DNA of 64,000 nucleotides, from the NCBI RefSeq assembly GCF_025994315.1, contig NZ_BAQE01000020.1. The stretch is one strand, 5' to 3'. This stretch comes from Swaminathania salitolerans. Its GTDB lineage: Bacteria; Pseudomonadota; Alphaproteobacteria; Acetobacterales; Acetobacteraceae. A program made the position numbers and the translations under genes. Below, one piece after another: positions 53,112-62,540 of the stretch (its first letter is position 1; every line of letters starts with the position of its first letter). Under the pieces are notes generated by a model, which was not told the origin of the DNA, did no database searches, and saw nothing but the letters and a program-made list of their open reading frames with translations.

Positions 53112-54998
53112 TCAGAAGCCGAACATGTGATCGAGAGAGAAGCCGCCGCGCGCGTCCCGCTGGCCGTGGTAGCCGAACAGACGACAAGACAGATCGCGGA
53201 TCAGCACATAGCCGCCGATACCGGCCTCGGCGACCTTCTCGGGGCCGAATATCTCATGCGGCCAGACCATGTAGGACCCGCTCGGATTGATCGAGATCCG
53301 GCGACGTTCGAGCTCGACACCATCGTGCGCATAGAGATGAAGCACCGTTTCCGAAGGCGCCGTTCCCTCGACAGAGGCCGGATGGATCAGACACGAGAAG
53401 CTCTCATGTCCCTCCTGCCCGAGCTTCAGGAACAGACGTGTCGTCAGTCCGGGCGGCGGTCCTGCATAGGATTGCGGCTCGGAACGCCACGTCATGAGCG
53501 TGTTGAAGATATGCCCTCCGAAGCTGGTTTCGGCGGCATGGTCCGTCTCCCGGCTCTCATAACGCATCATGGCGTGGAGCCAGCCATCGCCGTCTCCCCC
53601 GTCGCGAAAATCGTACACGAGATCGGCGTGTCCCGGGCGATCGGTCAGCTCGTGCAGCGCGACCGCGACATGATGATTGCGCGGCAGATTGCCGAGGAAA
53701 CGCTGCGAGACGAGCGCGCCTGCCTCGTCGAACACGTCGATCCTGAGCGGAAGGCTATGTATCTGCTCGGACATGGGATTGGGCTGCACGACGGTCGTGA
53801 AACGGGCCGGATCGAGCACGGGAAACGGAAGGACGAATCCGCGTCCCATCGAGGGAGGCAGCGCTCTCAGGGCGGGTTCGGGCTTCAGATCGCGACGCTC
53901 GACATTGAGATGCGCGATCCGCGTCAGCGCGCCCTGCGTGATCTCGTAACGGGGACGCACGACATGATTGCCCGATCGCAGCTCGAACTGCGCCGGCCAG
54001 ACGATTCCCGGGGCCAGCGCGCCGACATCGAGAGGATAGGTGGCGAAAGGCGCGATCTCGAGCGGAACGGGATAGGCGGTATCCTCTCCCATCTCGTTCA
54101 GCGTGATCGCCCCGGCAGGGATCGGGGTCGCATGACTGTTCTGGACCCACAGAACCAGTCTTTCATCCTCGCGCGGGGCGGGCAACGTCGCGAAACGGGG
54201 AGACGGCCAGGCATTGGCGTCATGCGTGACCGACAGACTCTTCTCTCCGTTCTTGCCGTAGATATCGAGCGCGTATTTGACGACGTCGTGTCCCCTCGCC
54301 CCCAGAACATGAATGAAGAGCTGCCCGCAGAAAGAAGGCAGGCCGAAACGCTCGCGGATCTCCGCGCTATCGACCACGATTCCAGCCGGGGCATCCGGCA
54401 CTTCATGCTCCCACTCCGCCAGGATCGCGCCGTCACCATCGAACAGGCGCATCCAGTAACGCACATCGGTCGCGTCGTAATTGCACCAGTAATTTGCGGT
54501 CACGAGCCTCGTGCTGAAGCGCTCGTCATCCCGGAAAAAGGCGAAATTGGTCGCGAAATTCTGCTTGTCGAGATAGGCGCGCGTATTGGTCAGCATACGC
54601 TCGGGAAGCTTGGCGGGCTCCAGAGAGACGATACGCTGGTCGGCATGGGTTACGCGCGACAGGCGCGCGCGCATCTTTTCCTGCTCGAAGGAAAGAGCCA
54701 GCACGGCGCGGGCCTTGCCTGTCGAGAGATCGGTAAGCGCAAGTTTCTGCCCGCCGAAACCGTCCGGCAGCCCGACCTGTTCGGTATCATGGGTATAGAC
54801 ACCGGCCTGCGGCGCAAATTCGGGATAGAGCGCGACCAGCGTCTGCAACATGTTCTCGGGGTCGTACACGGCAAAGGCACCGCTCTCAGCCAGGGTCGCC
54901 GCCACATCTCGCAGGGCCTCGCTCGCAAGCGGATGGGCAAGGGCCTTGTAGAGAATGTTACCGCCGCCCTGAGCGTCGAAAGTGATGATATCGAGCAT
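53112..54998 (-). CDS. Conserved protein of unknown function, 628 residues
   Basis: No domain or catalytic motif is recognised. The protein has no signal peptide or membrane segment and looks like an all-beta, cytosolic or envelope-associated protein (many short alternating strands, AGIVVDSAEIRERFGLPSF, PAFLRSG-like loops). It opens MLDIITFDAQGGGNILYKALAHP. Repeated phrases such as LVLWVQNSHATPIPAG and RIDVFDEAGALVSQRFLG hint at tandem Ig-like folds. It follows the ELM1-like gene by 21 bases on the same strand, so they are probably co-transcribed and may share a pathway, perhaps in the envelope. Confidence 0.75.
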   Translation of the reverse strand: MLDIITFDAQGGGNILYKALAHPLASEALRDVAATLAESGAFAVYDPENMLQTLVALYPEFAPQAGVYTHDTEQVGLPDGFGGQKLALTDLSTGKARAVLALSFEQEKMRARLSRVTHADQRIVSLEPAKLPERMLTNTRAYLDKQNFATNFAFFRDDERFSTRLVTANYWCNYDATDVRYWMRLFDGDGAILAEWEHEVPDAPAGIVVDSAEIRERFGLPSFCGQLFIHVLGARGHDVVKYALDIYGKNGEKSLSVTHDANAWPSPRFATLPAPREDERLVLWVQNSHATPIPAGAITLNEMGEDTAYPVPLEIAPFATYPLDVGALAPGIVWPAQFELRSGNHVVRPRYEITQGALTRIAHLNVERRDLKPEPALRALPPSMGRGFVLPFPVLDPARFTTVVQPNPMSEQIHSLPLRIDVFDEAGALVSQRFLGNLPRNHHVAVALHELTDRPGHADLVYDFRDGGDGDGWLHAMMRYESRETDHAAETSFGGHIFNTLMTWRSEPQSYAGPPPGLTTRLFLKLGQEGHESFSCLIHPASVEGTAPSETVLHLYAHDGVELERRRISINPSGSYMVWPHEIFGPEKVAEAGIGGYVLIRDLSCRLFGYHGQRDARGGFSLDHMFGF

Positions 54999-55019
54999 GG
55001 CCGTCCTGACCTCGTTTCC

Positions 55020-55970
55020 TTATTGCGGGTCTCGCCCTCCTGGGAGAGCAAGACGTCGTGTCATTTCTTCTGCCGCTCGACCGGTATCGTCAAGCGGCGA
55101 TACAGGCCAGAGCATCCATTCCGCTCCGAGGGGGCGTACCCTGTCTTCGGCCGCAAGCCCGTCGATAAAGGCGCCGATCCGCCTCGAACGCCCGGGAAGA
55201 TCGATGATCATCACCGGTGCCTCGGTGGCGACCGCCTCGGAAACCATCGATACGCTGTCTCTGGTCACCGCAATCGCATCGGCGCAGGCAAGGAGGCCCT
55301 GATACGGATTCTCGCCCTCTCCGCGCCAGAACCAGGCATCCTGGCCGGCCAGCATCGTTTCGAGCACCGCCATCGCCGCCGGGTCGGTGCGTCGTGACGG
55401 TGTCAGCGCGAAATGCACCGGCGCTGTCGACGCCATGCCCAGAAGGGTCCGGGCAAGATCGCGCGCCTCTTCGACGCCGAACCTGAATCGCCCGTTCGTT
55501 CCCCCTATGAGTACGGAAAGGAGAAATTTACCGGGCTTGCGCAGGCGCGGCGACCATTTGATCCGCGCGTCACGGAGGATATCGGGTGTGATGCCATGCA
55601 AGGCGGTGCGGCAGGACACAACCCTGCCTCCGGACATCCTGTCATGAACGCTGGCGACGATCAGGTCGAAATGCCGCGCCGACATCCGCGGATTCTGGAT
55701 CTGCACCAGAGGCAGGCCCGTCTTCCGTTTCATGGCCGCCCCGATCGCCCCTCCCGTGCCCCCGACACTGACGAGCAGCGCGGTCCCGGCCGGAAGCGCG
55801 ATCCCGGCCGTATGCGCGAGCGGAACGGGACAGAAGCGCGTGGGGACATGCCGCCACATGCCGGTCATACGGACCGGGTGGAAATGCCATGGCAGTCCGG
55901 CGCGCTCCACGAGGCCTCGGGCCTGGGCACGCATTCCGGCAAAATCTTCGGCTATGATCGCAACACTCAT
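55020..55970 (-). CDS. ELM1-like protein (mitochondrial fission ELM1 family, DUF1022)
   Basis: A 316-residue protein of the ELM1/DUF1022 family found in plants and many alphaproteobacteria. Recognisable stretches are LVSVGGTGGAIGAAMKRKTGLPLVQIQNPR, FDLIVASVHDRM, LLSVLIGGTNGRFRF and the C-terminal ADAIAVTRDSVSMVSEAV. The fold is like GT-B glycosyltransferases (a nucleotide-sugar site is suggested by the VTRDSVSMVSEA motif), but the bacterial function is not established. It is upstream of and operonic with the 628-residue gene, and divergent from the helicase gene by 46 bases. Confidence 0.85.
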   Translation of the reverse strand: MSVAIIAEDFAGMRAQARGLVERAGLPWHFHPVRMTGMWRHVPTRFCPVPLAHTAGIALPAGTALLVSVGGTGGAIGAAMKRKTGLPLVQIQNPRMSARHFDLIVASVHDRMSGGRVVSCRTALHGITPDILRDARIKWSPRLRKPGKFLLSVLIGGTNGRFRFGVEEARDLARTLLGMASTAPVHFALTPSRRTDPAAMAVLETMLAGQDAWFWRGEGENPYQGLLACADAIAVTRDSVSMVSEAVATEAPVMIIDLPGRSRRIGAFIDGLAAEDRVRPLGAEWMLWPVSPLDDTGRAAEEMTRRLALPGGRDPQ

Positions 55971-56016
55971 GAGTTGGTAATTCCTTCACCGGCGGTTTTT
56001 TGGCAAGAAGCTGCCC

Positions 56017-57141
56017 ATGACCACGCATGCCGCCCCGGATTTTCCGCTTTTCGACCCTCTCATCGCTGCCGGACTCGCGCAGAACGGCATCGCGCGCCCG
56101 AACGCCGTCCAGACCGAGGTCTGGCCCAGCCTCGTGGCCGGGAGCGATGTCCTTCTCGTCGCCCAGACGGGATCGGGCAAGACAGCCGCTTATGTGGCGC
56201 CGGTCCTGCAGCGGCTCGTCGGGTCGCAGGGCGCGCGTGCGTCCACCGCTCCGCGCGTTCTGGTCCTCGCCCCCACGCGGGAACTGGTAAGCCAGATTGC
56301 CGGTGTTTTCCGACAGGTGGGCCGCAGGCTCGCCTTCCGGACGCGGCTCCTTTGTGGCGGGCTTCCGCGTGACGCCCAGATTGCCGCCCTCGACGAAGGG
56401 GTGGATATCGCGGTCGCCACCCCCGGCCGCCTTCTCGATCTTCTCGCTGCAGGATCGTGCCGGCTCGACATGATCGAGGTTCTCGTGGTCGACGAGGTCG
56501 ATCAGATGCTCAATGACGAATTCCGCACGGCCATCGCGGAAATCCTTCTTCAGATCCCCCGTGAACGCCAATCGATCCTGTGTTCGGCAACGCTGCCGGA
56601 AGAGGCGCGCGCTCTGGCGAAGCGCCTGCTTCACAAGCCGGTCCTGCACGAATTCGCCCTCCAGACCGTAACCCCGCGACGGATCAAGCAGAGGGCGCTA
56701 TTCGTCGAAGCAGAAGACAAGGCGCAAACCCTGACCGAAACCTGCGGCAAGACCGAAGGACGACAGATCGTCTTTCTCAGAACCAAAGCCGCCGTCGAAC
56801 AGACTGGCAAGCTGCTCCGGAAAGCCGGTTTCGCCGTCGCGACCCTGCATGGCGATCTCAATCAGACCGCCAGACAGAAGGCGGTCGAAGCGCTGCGCAG
56901 CGGGAAGGCGCAGATCCTTCTTACGACCGACGTCGCTGCACGCGGGCTCGATATCGACGATATCGATCTCGTGGTGAATTACGATCTCCCTGAAAAGGCC
57001 GAGACCTATGTGCACCGGATCGGTCGCACGGCGAGAGCCGGAAAGCGGGGAGAGGCGCTGTCTTTCTGCACGCGCGACGACCGGCTTCTCCTTCGTGCGA
57101 TCGAAAAGGAGATCGGCTACCGGATCAGCATCGTTTCGTGA
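56017..57141 (+). CDS. DEAD-box-type RNA helicase with a DEVD motif II
   Basis: A 374-residue ATP-dependent RNA helicase core. Motifs are AQTGSGKTAAYV (I), PTREL (Ia), TPGR (Ib), VDEVDQML (II), CSATLP (III), IVFLRTKAA (IV), TTDVAARGLD (V) and HRIGRTARAGKRGE (VI). Motif II is DEVD instead of DEAD; such variants stay catalytically plausible because Asp and Glu are kept. There is no C-terminal RNA-binding extension, so it is a minimal helicase. Roles in ribosome assembly or RNA decay are typical. It is divergent from the ELM1-like gene. Confidence 0.92.
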   Translation: MTTHAAPDFPLFDPLIAAGLAQNGIARPNAVQTEVWPSLVAGSDVLLVAQTGSGKTAAYVAPVLQRLVGSQGARASTAPRVLVLAPTRELVSQIAGVFRQVGRRLAFRTRLLCGGLPRDAQIAALDEGVDIAVATPGRLLDLLAAGSCRLDMIEVLVVDEVDQMLNDEFRTAIAEILLQIPRERQSILCSATLPEEARALAKRLLHKPVLHEFALQTVTPRRIKQRALFVEAEDKAQTLTETCGKTEGRQIVFLRTKAAVEQTGKLLRKAGFAVATLHGDLNQTARQKAVEALRSGKAQILLTTDVAARGLDIDDIDLVVNYDLPEKAETYVHRIGRTARAGKRGEALSFCTRDDRLLLRAIEKEIGYRISIVS

Positions 57142-57232
57142 TCTTCCGCCACCCCCTCCGGAAAGGGGATGCGACCGTTTCCGCTCCCCCGCCTGCTTGA
57201 GCTTTTCTCTGCGCCGGGGTTAAACTCGTCAC

Positions 57233-58408
57233 ATGACCCCTCCGCCCCTCCCCGGTATGGATGTTTGCGCGATTCTGGCGAAACTCGTGTCGTTCGACAC
57301 CACGAGCTGCAACCCGAACGCCGCGCTCATGAGCTGGGTCGAGGACTATCTCACCCGGATGGACGTTCCTTTCTGGCGCAGCGTGGGGCCGGAGCCGGGC
57401 AAGTGGAACCTCCATGCGATCCTCGGTCCGGTAGCGCCGGGTGGACTTGCCTTTTCGGGACATGTCGATTGCGTCCCGGTCGAGGGACAGGACTGGTCGG
57501 CAGATCCTTTCGTGCTCAGGGAAGAGAGCGGACGGCTCGTCGGACGAGGTGCCGCGGACATGAAGGGCTTCGTGGCCGTCATGCTCGTAGCGATCCCGCG
57601 TATCAGGGCCGAGGCGCTTCTGCGGCCGGTCCATCTGTTCCTGACCTTCGACGAGGAGATCACATGCGACGGCGCGCGCCATCTCGTCGCGGATGTGCAG
57701 CAGCGCGGTCTGATGCCCGATTTCTGCGTGATCGGCGAGCCGACCCTCCTCGCCCCGGTCATCGCCCATAAGGGACGATATACGGTACGCGTGGATATCA
57801 CGGGGCGCCCTGCCCATTCCTCGCGTCCTGCCCTCGGGACGAATGCGCTCCATGCCATGGGCAAGGCGATCGCCATCATCGCCGAAATTGCCGAATCCTT
57901 CCCGCAGGACGGCCTGCACGTGCCGGGCTTCGACCCCGATCACACGACAATGCAGGTCGGGCTGGCGCAAGGGGGGAGCATTCTCAACATCGTTCCCGAA
58001 AAAAGCAGCTTCGAGATGGAGTGGCGCGCGGTTCCCGGAGAAAGCAACGAGGAGATCTACGCGCGCATCCTCAATGCCCTCGCTCCCCTGCACGACGCAC
58101 TGCGCGCCGATGGTCCCGGATGCGGCCTCGTCTTCACGCCGCTCGTCGATCTGCCTCCGCTCGCGCTCTCTCCCGATGCGCCGCTCGCCTCCCTGCTCCA
58201 GCAGGTCACCGGGCATAACAGTGCAGGCTATGTTTCATACGGGACCGAAGCCGGGATCTACCAGCAGGCTGGCCTGCCCACCATCGTCTGCGGACCCGGA
58301 AGTATCGAGCAGGCCCACAGACCCGATGAATGGATCTCCCGCGACCAGATCGCACGCTGCGAGACGATGATCGACGCGCTCGTCAGGCGCGTGTGCCTGT
58401 CGGCATGA
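57233..58408 (+). CDS. argE: Acetylornithine deacetylase ArgE (M20 peptidase family)
   Basis: A 391-residue M20-family zinc hydrolase. It has the SGHVDCVPVEGQDW zinc segment, GRGAADMKGF with the metal-bridging Asp, FDEEITCDGARHL with the catalytic Glu, IGEPT, and the dimerisation domain GRPAHSSRPALG. This matches ArgE, which removes acetyl from N-acetylornithine in arginine synthesis. N-acetyl-L-citrulline or succinyl-diaminopimelate deacylases are alternatives in this family. It overlaps the aspartoacylase-like gene by ATGA, suggesting a coordinated deacylation pair. Confidence 0.88.
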   Translation: MTPPPLPGMDVCAILAKLVSFDTTSCNPNAALMSWVEDYLTRMDVPFWRSVGPEPGKWNLHAILGPVAPGGLAFSGHVDCVPVEGQDWSADPFVLREESGRLVGRGAADMKGFVAVMLVAIPRIRAEALLRPVHLFLTFDEEITCDGARHLVADVQQRGLMPDFCVIGEPTLLAPVIAHKGRYTVRVDITGRPAHSSRPALGTNALHAMGKAIAIIAEIAESFPQDGLHVPGFDPDHTTMQVGLAQGGSILNIVPEKSSFEMEWRAVPGESNEEIYARILNALAPLHDALRADGPGCGLVFTPLVDLPPLALSPDAPLASLLQQVTGHNSAGYVSYGTEAGIYQQAGLPTIVCGPGSIEQAHRPDEWISRDQIARCETMIDALVRRVCLSA

Positions 58409-59433
58409 GTTGCGGCGCTTTCCCGCGGGACCATTTTCCGGTCCGGCGCCGGAAGCGAAGCGTCCCGACGGAACTGACTCTTCCACGTCATCTGCCCGAA
58501 TTTCCTATCCGGATCGCGCCGCCGGATCTGACCCCATGGGAGAAGGGAAATATCGGGATCGATGGCGTCATCGAACGGGACAGCGGGCGCGTCGGACCCG
58601 AGATAACGATCGTGTCGCTGATTCACGGCAATGAATTTGCCGGAGCGATCGCCCTCGATCAGATTCTGCGCGAGGACATACGCCCCCTCTGCGGCGTTGT
58701 CCGTTTCGTATTCGCGAATCTCGAATCGTTCCACCGCTTCGACGGTCAGAGCCCGACGGCATCGCGCTTTACCGGGGAAGATCTCAACAGGGTCTGGAGT
58801 ACCGAAAGGCTGGCCCGTCGCCCTGCCTCGCCGGAAATGGCCCGCGCCCAGGCGCTTCTCCCCGTCATCCGCAGAAGCGACATGCTTCTCGACCTGCATT
58901 CGATGCTCTGGGACTCGTCGCCTCTTCTCATCTCACCCCAGACAGAACGTTCCACCGCGCTCGCCGGCGCCCTGTCCGCCTGCTCCGACACGCCGTTTCT
59001 CACTCTGACCGATCTGGGGCATGTCGGGGGTGCAAGACTGATCGAGGAGGCTCATTTCCTCTCTCCCGAGCGCGGGGCGCGCAGCGTGCTGCTGGAGGCC
59101 GGGCAGCACTGGGCGCCCGAAACCGTGGAAACGAGCCGCAACGCGATACGCTATTTCATCGACAACGCGGCACGCTTTCATTTCGATGCCTGTTTTCCGC
59201 ATCCGACCATGCCGCAACAGGCTGTCGTCACGGATAACGTCGTGGCCCACAGCGCCTGTTTCCGGTTCGAGACCCCCTACAGGGGCGGACAGACTATTGC
59301 CGATGCAGGGACGGTCATTGCAACGGACGGCCAGGACGAGATCTGCACGCCTTATGACGGCTGCATTCTCATCATGCCCAATCTCTGCGTACGCCGCGGC
59401 CAGCTCGCGGTAAGACTGGCCCGCCATCTCTGA
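58405..59433 (+). CDS. Succinylglutamate desuccinylase/aspartoacylase family protein
   Basis: A 342-residue zinc carboxypeptidase-like enzyme. The metal site is VSLIHGNEFAGA (His and Glu) with LDLHSMLW supplying the second His, and the catalytic Glu lies in SVLLEAGQHW. The family hydrolyses N-acyl amino acids. The C-terminal domain (about residues 250-342) has a biotinyl/lipoyl-like beta hairpin pattern (RGGQTIADAGTVIATDG), common in this family. ATG 58405 overlaps the argE stop. Substrate is unknown; with argE beside it, an N-acyl amino acid is likely. Confidence 0.85.
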   Translation: MSCGAFPRDHFPVRRRKRSVPTELTLPRHLPEFPIRIAPPDLTPWEKGNIGIDGVIERDSGRVGPEITIVSLIHGNEFAGAIALDQILREDIRPLCGVVRFVFANLESFHRFDGQSPTASRFTGEDLNRVWSTERLARRPASPEMARAQALLPVIRRSDMLLDLHSMLWDSSPLLISPQTERSTALAGALSACSDTPFLTLTDLGHVGGARLIEEAHFLSPERGARSVLLEAGQHWAPETVETSRNAIRYFIDNAARFHFDACFPHPTMPQQAVVTDNVVAHSACFRFETPYRGGQTIADAGTVIATDGQDEICTPYDGCILIMPNLCVRRGQLAVRLARHL

Positions 59434-59437
59434 CGTC

Positions 59438-59461
59438 CGCCTCCTCTACCGCCTCCTCTAC
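59438..59461. repeat. Two tandem copies of CGCCTCCTCTAC after the aspartoacylase-like gene
   Basis: Units at 59438-59449 and 59450-59461, five bases after the stop (59433), followed by a third partial copy CACCTCTCC. The rest of the gap to glyA is unremarkable apart from the repeat at 59614-59645. Confidence 0.85.
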
Positions 59462-59613
59462 CACCTCTCCGTCCGAAGGACCGGATCCCCCCCCCCGGAA
59501 GCGAAATCCGGCAACCCCTGTCCGCAGCTTGGCGACGACAGGCTGGTATCGCTCCCGGAGAGGTCACCGGTCAGCCTCGAGGAGCGGAGTCCGAGCCGGC
59601 ATCCGCCCCCTCT

Positions 59614-59645
59614 GTTTCAAGGCCGCTTCGTTTCAAGGCCGCTTC
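59614..59645. repeat. Perfect tandem 16-base duplication over the glyA stop
   Basis: GTTTCAAGGCCGCTTC occurs twice in a row (59614-59629, 59630-59645). The second copy reaches into the glyA stop codon (59644-59646). Confidence 0.9.
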
Positions 59646-60951
59646 AGGCGCCGGGATAGGCAACGTCGTAGATGGGGAAGCGACGGCAAAGGGCCTTGAC
59701 CTCTTCATGCACGCGCTGCTCGACCGCATCCTGCGAGTCCGTGCCATAGGCGGAGAGAACCTCGTCGATCATACGTGCGATGGTCCGGAACTCCTCCTTG
59801 CCGAATCCGCGCGACGTGGCGGCGGGGCTGCCGAGACGGATGCCGGACGTGACGAAAGGCTTCTCGGGATCGAACGGAATCGCGTTCTTGTTGGCCGTGA
59901 TGCCTGCACGTTCCAGCGCGGCCTCGGCAATCTTGCCCGTTACCTTCTTGGGGCGGAGATCGACGAGCACCAGATGGCAATCGGTGCCGCCGGTCACGAT
60001 ATCGAAGCCGCGCGTGACGAGCTCCTCGGCCAGAACGCGGGCATTCTCGGCTACGGCCGTCTGATAGGCCTTGAATTTCTCGCCCTGCGCCTCGCCGAAA
60101 GCGACAGCCTTGCCAGCGATGACATGCATCAGGGGGCCGCCCTGCAGGCCCGGGAAGACCGCCGAATTGACCTTCTTCGCGATTTCCGGATCGTTCGTGA
60201 GCACGATTCCGCCACGCGGGCCGCGAAGGGTCTTGTGGGTCGTGCTTGTCACGATATGGGCGTGGGGTACCGGGCTCGGGAAGAGACCCGCAGCAACCAG
60301 ACCCGCGAAATGCGCCATATCCACCATCAGATAGGCACCGACCTCATCGGCGATGCGACGGAACCGCGCAAAATCGATATGGCGCGGATAGGCCGAGCCG
60401 CCCGCCACGATGATCGACGGTTTATGCGTGCGGGCCAGCTGCTCCATCTCCTCGTAGTCGAGGAAGCCGTCTTCGGCACGCACCCCGTACTGGACCGCGT
60501 TGAACCACTTGCCGGAGTAGTTGGGTGCAGCGCCATGCGTGAGATGACCGCCCGCAGCAAGGCTCATGCCCAGCACCGTATCGCCGGGCTTGCCGAGCGC
60601 CATGAAGGCGGCCTGATTGGCATTGGCACCGGAATGAGGCTGCACATTGGCATAAGCTGCGCCGAACACGTCCTTGATGCGCTCGATGGCGAGCGTCTCG
60701 ACGCGATCCACGTCCACGCAACCGCCGTAATACCGCTTGCCGGGCAGGCCTTCGGCATATTTGTTCGTCAGGACCGAGCCCTGCGCTTCCAGAACCGCGA
60801 AGGAGGTGATGTTCTCGGAGGCGATCAGCTCGATCCCGTCCTGCTGGCGGACCAGTTCCGCGTTCAGAATGGCTGCGACCTCGGGGTCGGCATCCTGCAG
60901 GCCTTGATGGAAGAAATCATGCTGGGCGGTCATATTCTCGCGGGTCGTCAT
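59644..60951 (-). CDS. glyA: Serine hydroxymethyltransferase GlyA
   Basis: A 435-residue PLP enzyme that interconverts serine and glycine with tetrahydrofolate. Core elements are ELIASENITS, KYAEGLPGKRYYGGC, HSGANANQAAFMALG, DMAHFAGLVAAGL and the PLP lysine in TTHKTLRGPRGG. Length is normal. The start ATG 60951 has GGGAGAGAAAAGA upstream; an in-frame start at 61035 would add 28 residues unlike the family. It is divergent from the permease-hemB operon, a placement that may tie glycine supply to haem synthesis. Confidence 0.96.
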   Translation of the reverse strand: MTTRENMTAQHDFFHQGLQDADPEVAAILNAELVRQQDGIELIASENITSFAVLEAQGSVLTNKYAEGLPGKRYYGGCVDVDRVETLAIERIKDVFGAAYANVQPHSGANANQAAFMALGKPGDTVLGMSLAAGGHLTHGAAPNYSGKWFNAVQYGVRAEDGFLDYEEMEQLARTHKPSIIVAGGSAYPRHIDFARFRRIADEVGAYLMVDMAHFAGLVAAGLFPSPVPHAHIVTSTTHKTLRGPRGGIVLTNDPEIAKKVNSAVFPGLQGGPLMHVIAGKAVAFGEAQGEKFKAYQTAVAENARVLAEELVTRGFDIVTGGTDCHLVLVDLRPKKVTGKIAEAALERAGITANKNAIPFDPEKPFVTSGIRLGSPAATSRGFGKEEFRTIARMIDEVLSAYGTDSQDAVEQRVHEEVKALCRRFPIYDVAYPGA

Positions 60952-61076
60952 TCTTTTCTCTCCCAGAGGGGGCGCGCGGTTGTCGAAAATCGCGTATCCC
61001 GAAGGGCAATATCTCAGATTGCCCTTCGTCGCCAACCCGTTCCGCGCGCGACGGACGACTTGATAAGGATCGCCGC

Positions 61077-62540
61077 ATGGCCCATCCCACTGCCGCCCTG
61101 TGGCGGCGGAAACCGATCGAACCCACCACCGGGCACGACGCGCGCCACGGGCTGCAACGGGTCATCGGCCCTTTTTCCCTGATCGCACTGGGCGTCGGGA
61201 CGACAGTCGGGGCCGGACTCTTCAGCCTGACCGGGATTGCGGCCGCCCATAATGCCGGACCTGCCGTGGTGATCGCCTTCATCATCGCAGCAATCGCCTG
61301 CGGCTTCGCGGGGTTCTGCTATGCCGAGCTCGCCAGCATGATCCCCACGGCTGGCTCCGCCTATTCCTACGCCTATGCCACGCTCGGTGAACTGGTCGCG
61401 TGGATCATCGGCTGGGATCTCGTGCTGGAATATACGGTCGGCGCCGCAGCCGTCGCATCGAGCTGGTCGAGTTACCTCGCCTCCATGCTCGCGCAATGGG
61501 ATATCCATCCCGATCCCCGCTGGATGGCCTCCCCTCTGACCGAGGTCGTGCTTGCCGATGGGACGACTGCCCATGGCTGGATCAACCTCCCGGCTATGGG
61601 AGCGATCGTCTTCATCGTCATGCTGCTTCTGCGCGGCATTTCGGAATCGACACGGATCAATGCGGTCGTGGTCGTGCTCAAGCTCGCCGTCGTGCTCGCT
61701 TTCGTGGTGTTTTGCGCGCCATTCATCAAATCGGTGCACTATCACCCGTTCCTCCCCCCCAATACGGGCGAGTTCGGCCATTTCGGGATATCGGGCATCA
61801 TGCGCGCCGCGGGCATGATCTTTTTCGCCTATCTCGGTTTCGACATCATCGCGACCACGGCGCAGGAAGCGCGCCGCCCCGAGCGCACCATGCCCATCGG
61901 GATTCTCGGCAGTCTTGCCATCTGCACCGTGATCTACATCGTCTTTGCCCTGGTGCTCACGGGGGTCGTCGATTACCGGCAGATGGAAAATGACGGCAGC
62001 CCCGTGGCGACGGCAGTCGATGTGACCCACATGTCCTGGCTGCAAAGCGCGATCAAGTTCAGTATCCTGTTCGGCTATATCTCGGTCCTGATGGGGCTGA
62101 TGATCGGTCAGGTGCGTGTCTTCTATGCGATGTCGCATGACGGCCTTCTGCCGCAGATCTTCGGGAGACTGAGCCCGCGCACCCGCGCGCCTGCGACGTC
62201 CCATCTGGTCTTTCTCGTCATCACCTGTCTCCTCACAGGTCTCGTTCCCATTTCCGCCCTGGGCAACATGACCTCCATCGGCACGCTTCTCGCTTTCGTC
62301 ATAGTCTGTATCGGAGTGCTTCTCCTGCGTCTTCGCGAGCCTGAGCGCGTCCGTGCGTTCCGGGCGCCGGGGGGGCTTCTCATGCCCATATGCGGCATTC
62401 TGAGTTGCGGCGCCGTGATGCTCTCTCTCGACGGTCTGACATGGCTTCGCCTTCTTCTGTGGCTCGCCTTCGGACTAATCATCTATATGGTCTACGGACG
62501 CCGGAACAGCGTCCTGAACAGCAAGGAGACCCGCGCATGA
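61077..62540 (+). CDS. APC-family amino acid permease (CAT-like)
   Basis: A 487-residue inner-membrane transporter with about 12-13 helices. It has the APC helix 1 motif LGVGTTVGAGLFSLTG and FAGFCYAELASMIPTAGSAYSYAYATLGE in helices 2-3, like YfnA/cationic amino acid transporters. Substrate unknown; it may transport neutral or basic amino acids. Its stop overlaps the hemB start as ATGA, so it is co-translated with haem synthesis. ATG 61077 is the only in-frame ATG before the first helix. Confidence 0.88.
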   Translation: MAHPTAALWRRKPIEPTTGHDARHGLQRVIGPFSLIALGVGTTVGAGLFSLTGIAAAHNAGPAVVIAFIIAAIACGFAGFCYAELASMIPTAGSAYSYAYATLGELVAWIIGWDLVLEYTVGAAAVASSWSSYLASMLAQWDIHPDPRWMASPLTEVVLADGTTAHGWINLPAMGAIVFIVMLLLRGISESTRINAVVVVLKLAVVLAFVVFCAPFIKSVHYHPFLPPNTGEFGHFGISGIMRAAGMIFFAYLGFDIIATTAQEARRPERTMPIGILGSLAICTVIYIVFALVLTGVVDYRQMENDGSPVATAVDVTHMSWLQSAIKFSILFGYISVLMGLMIGQVRVFYAMSHDGLLPQIFGRLSPRTRAPATSHLVFLVITCLLTGLVPISALGNMTSIGTLLAFVIVCIGVLLLRLREPERVRAFRAPGGLLMPICGILSCGAVMLSLDGLTWLRLLLWLAFGLIIYMVYGRRNSVLNSKETRA

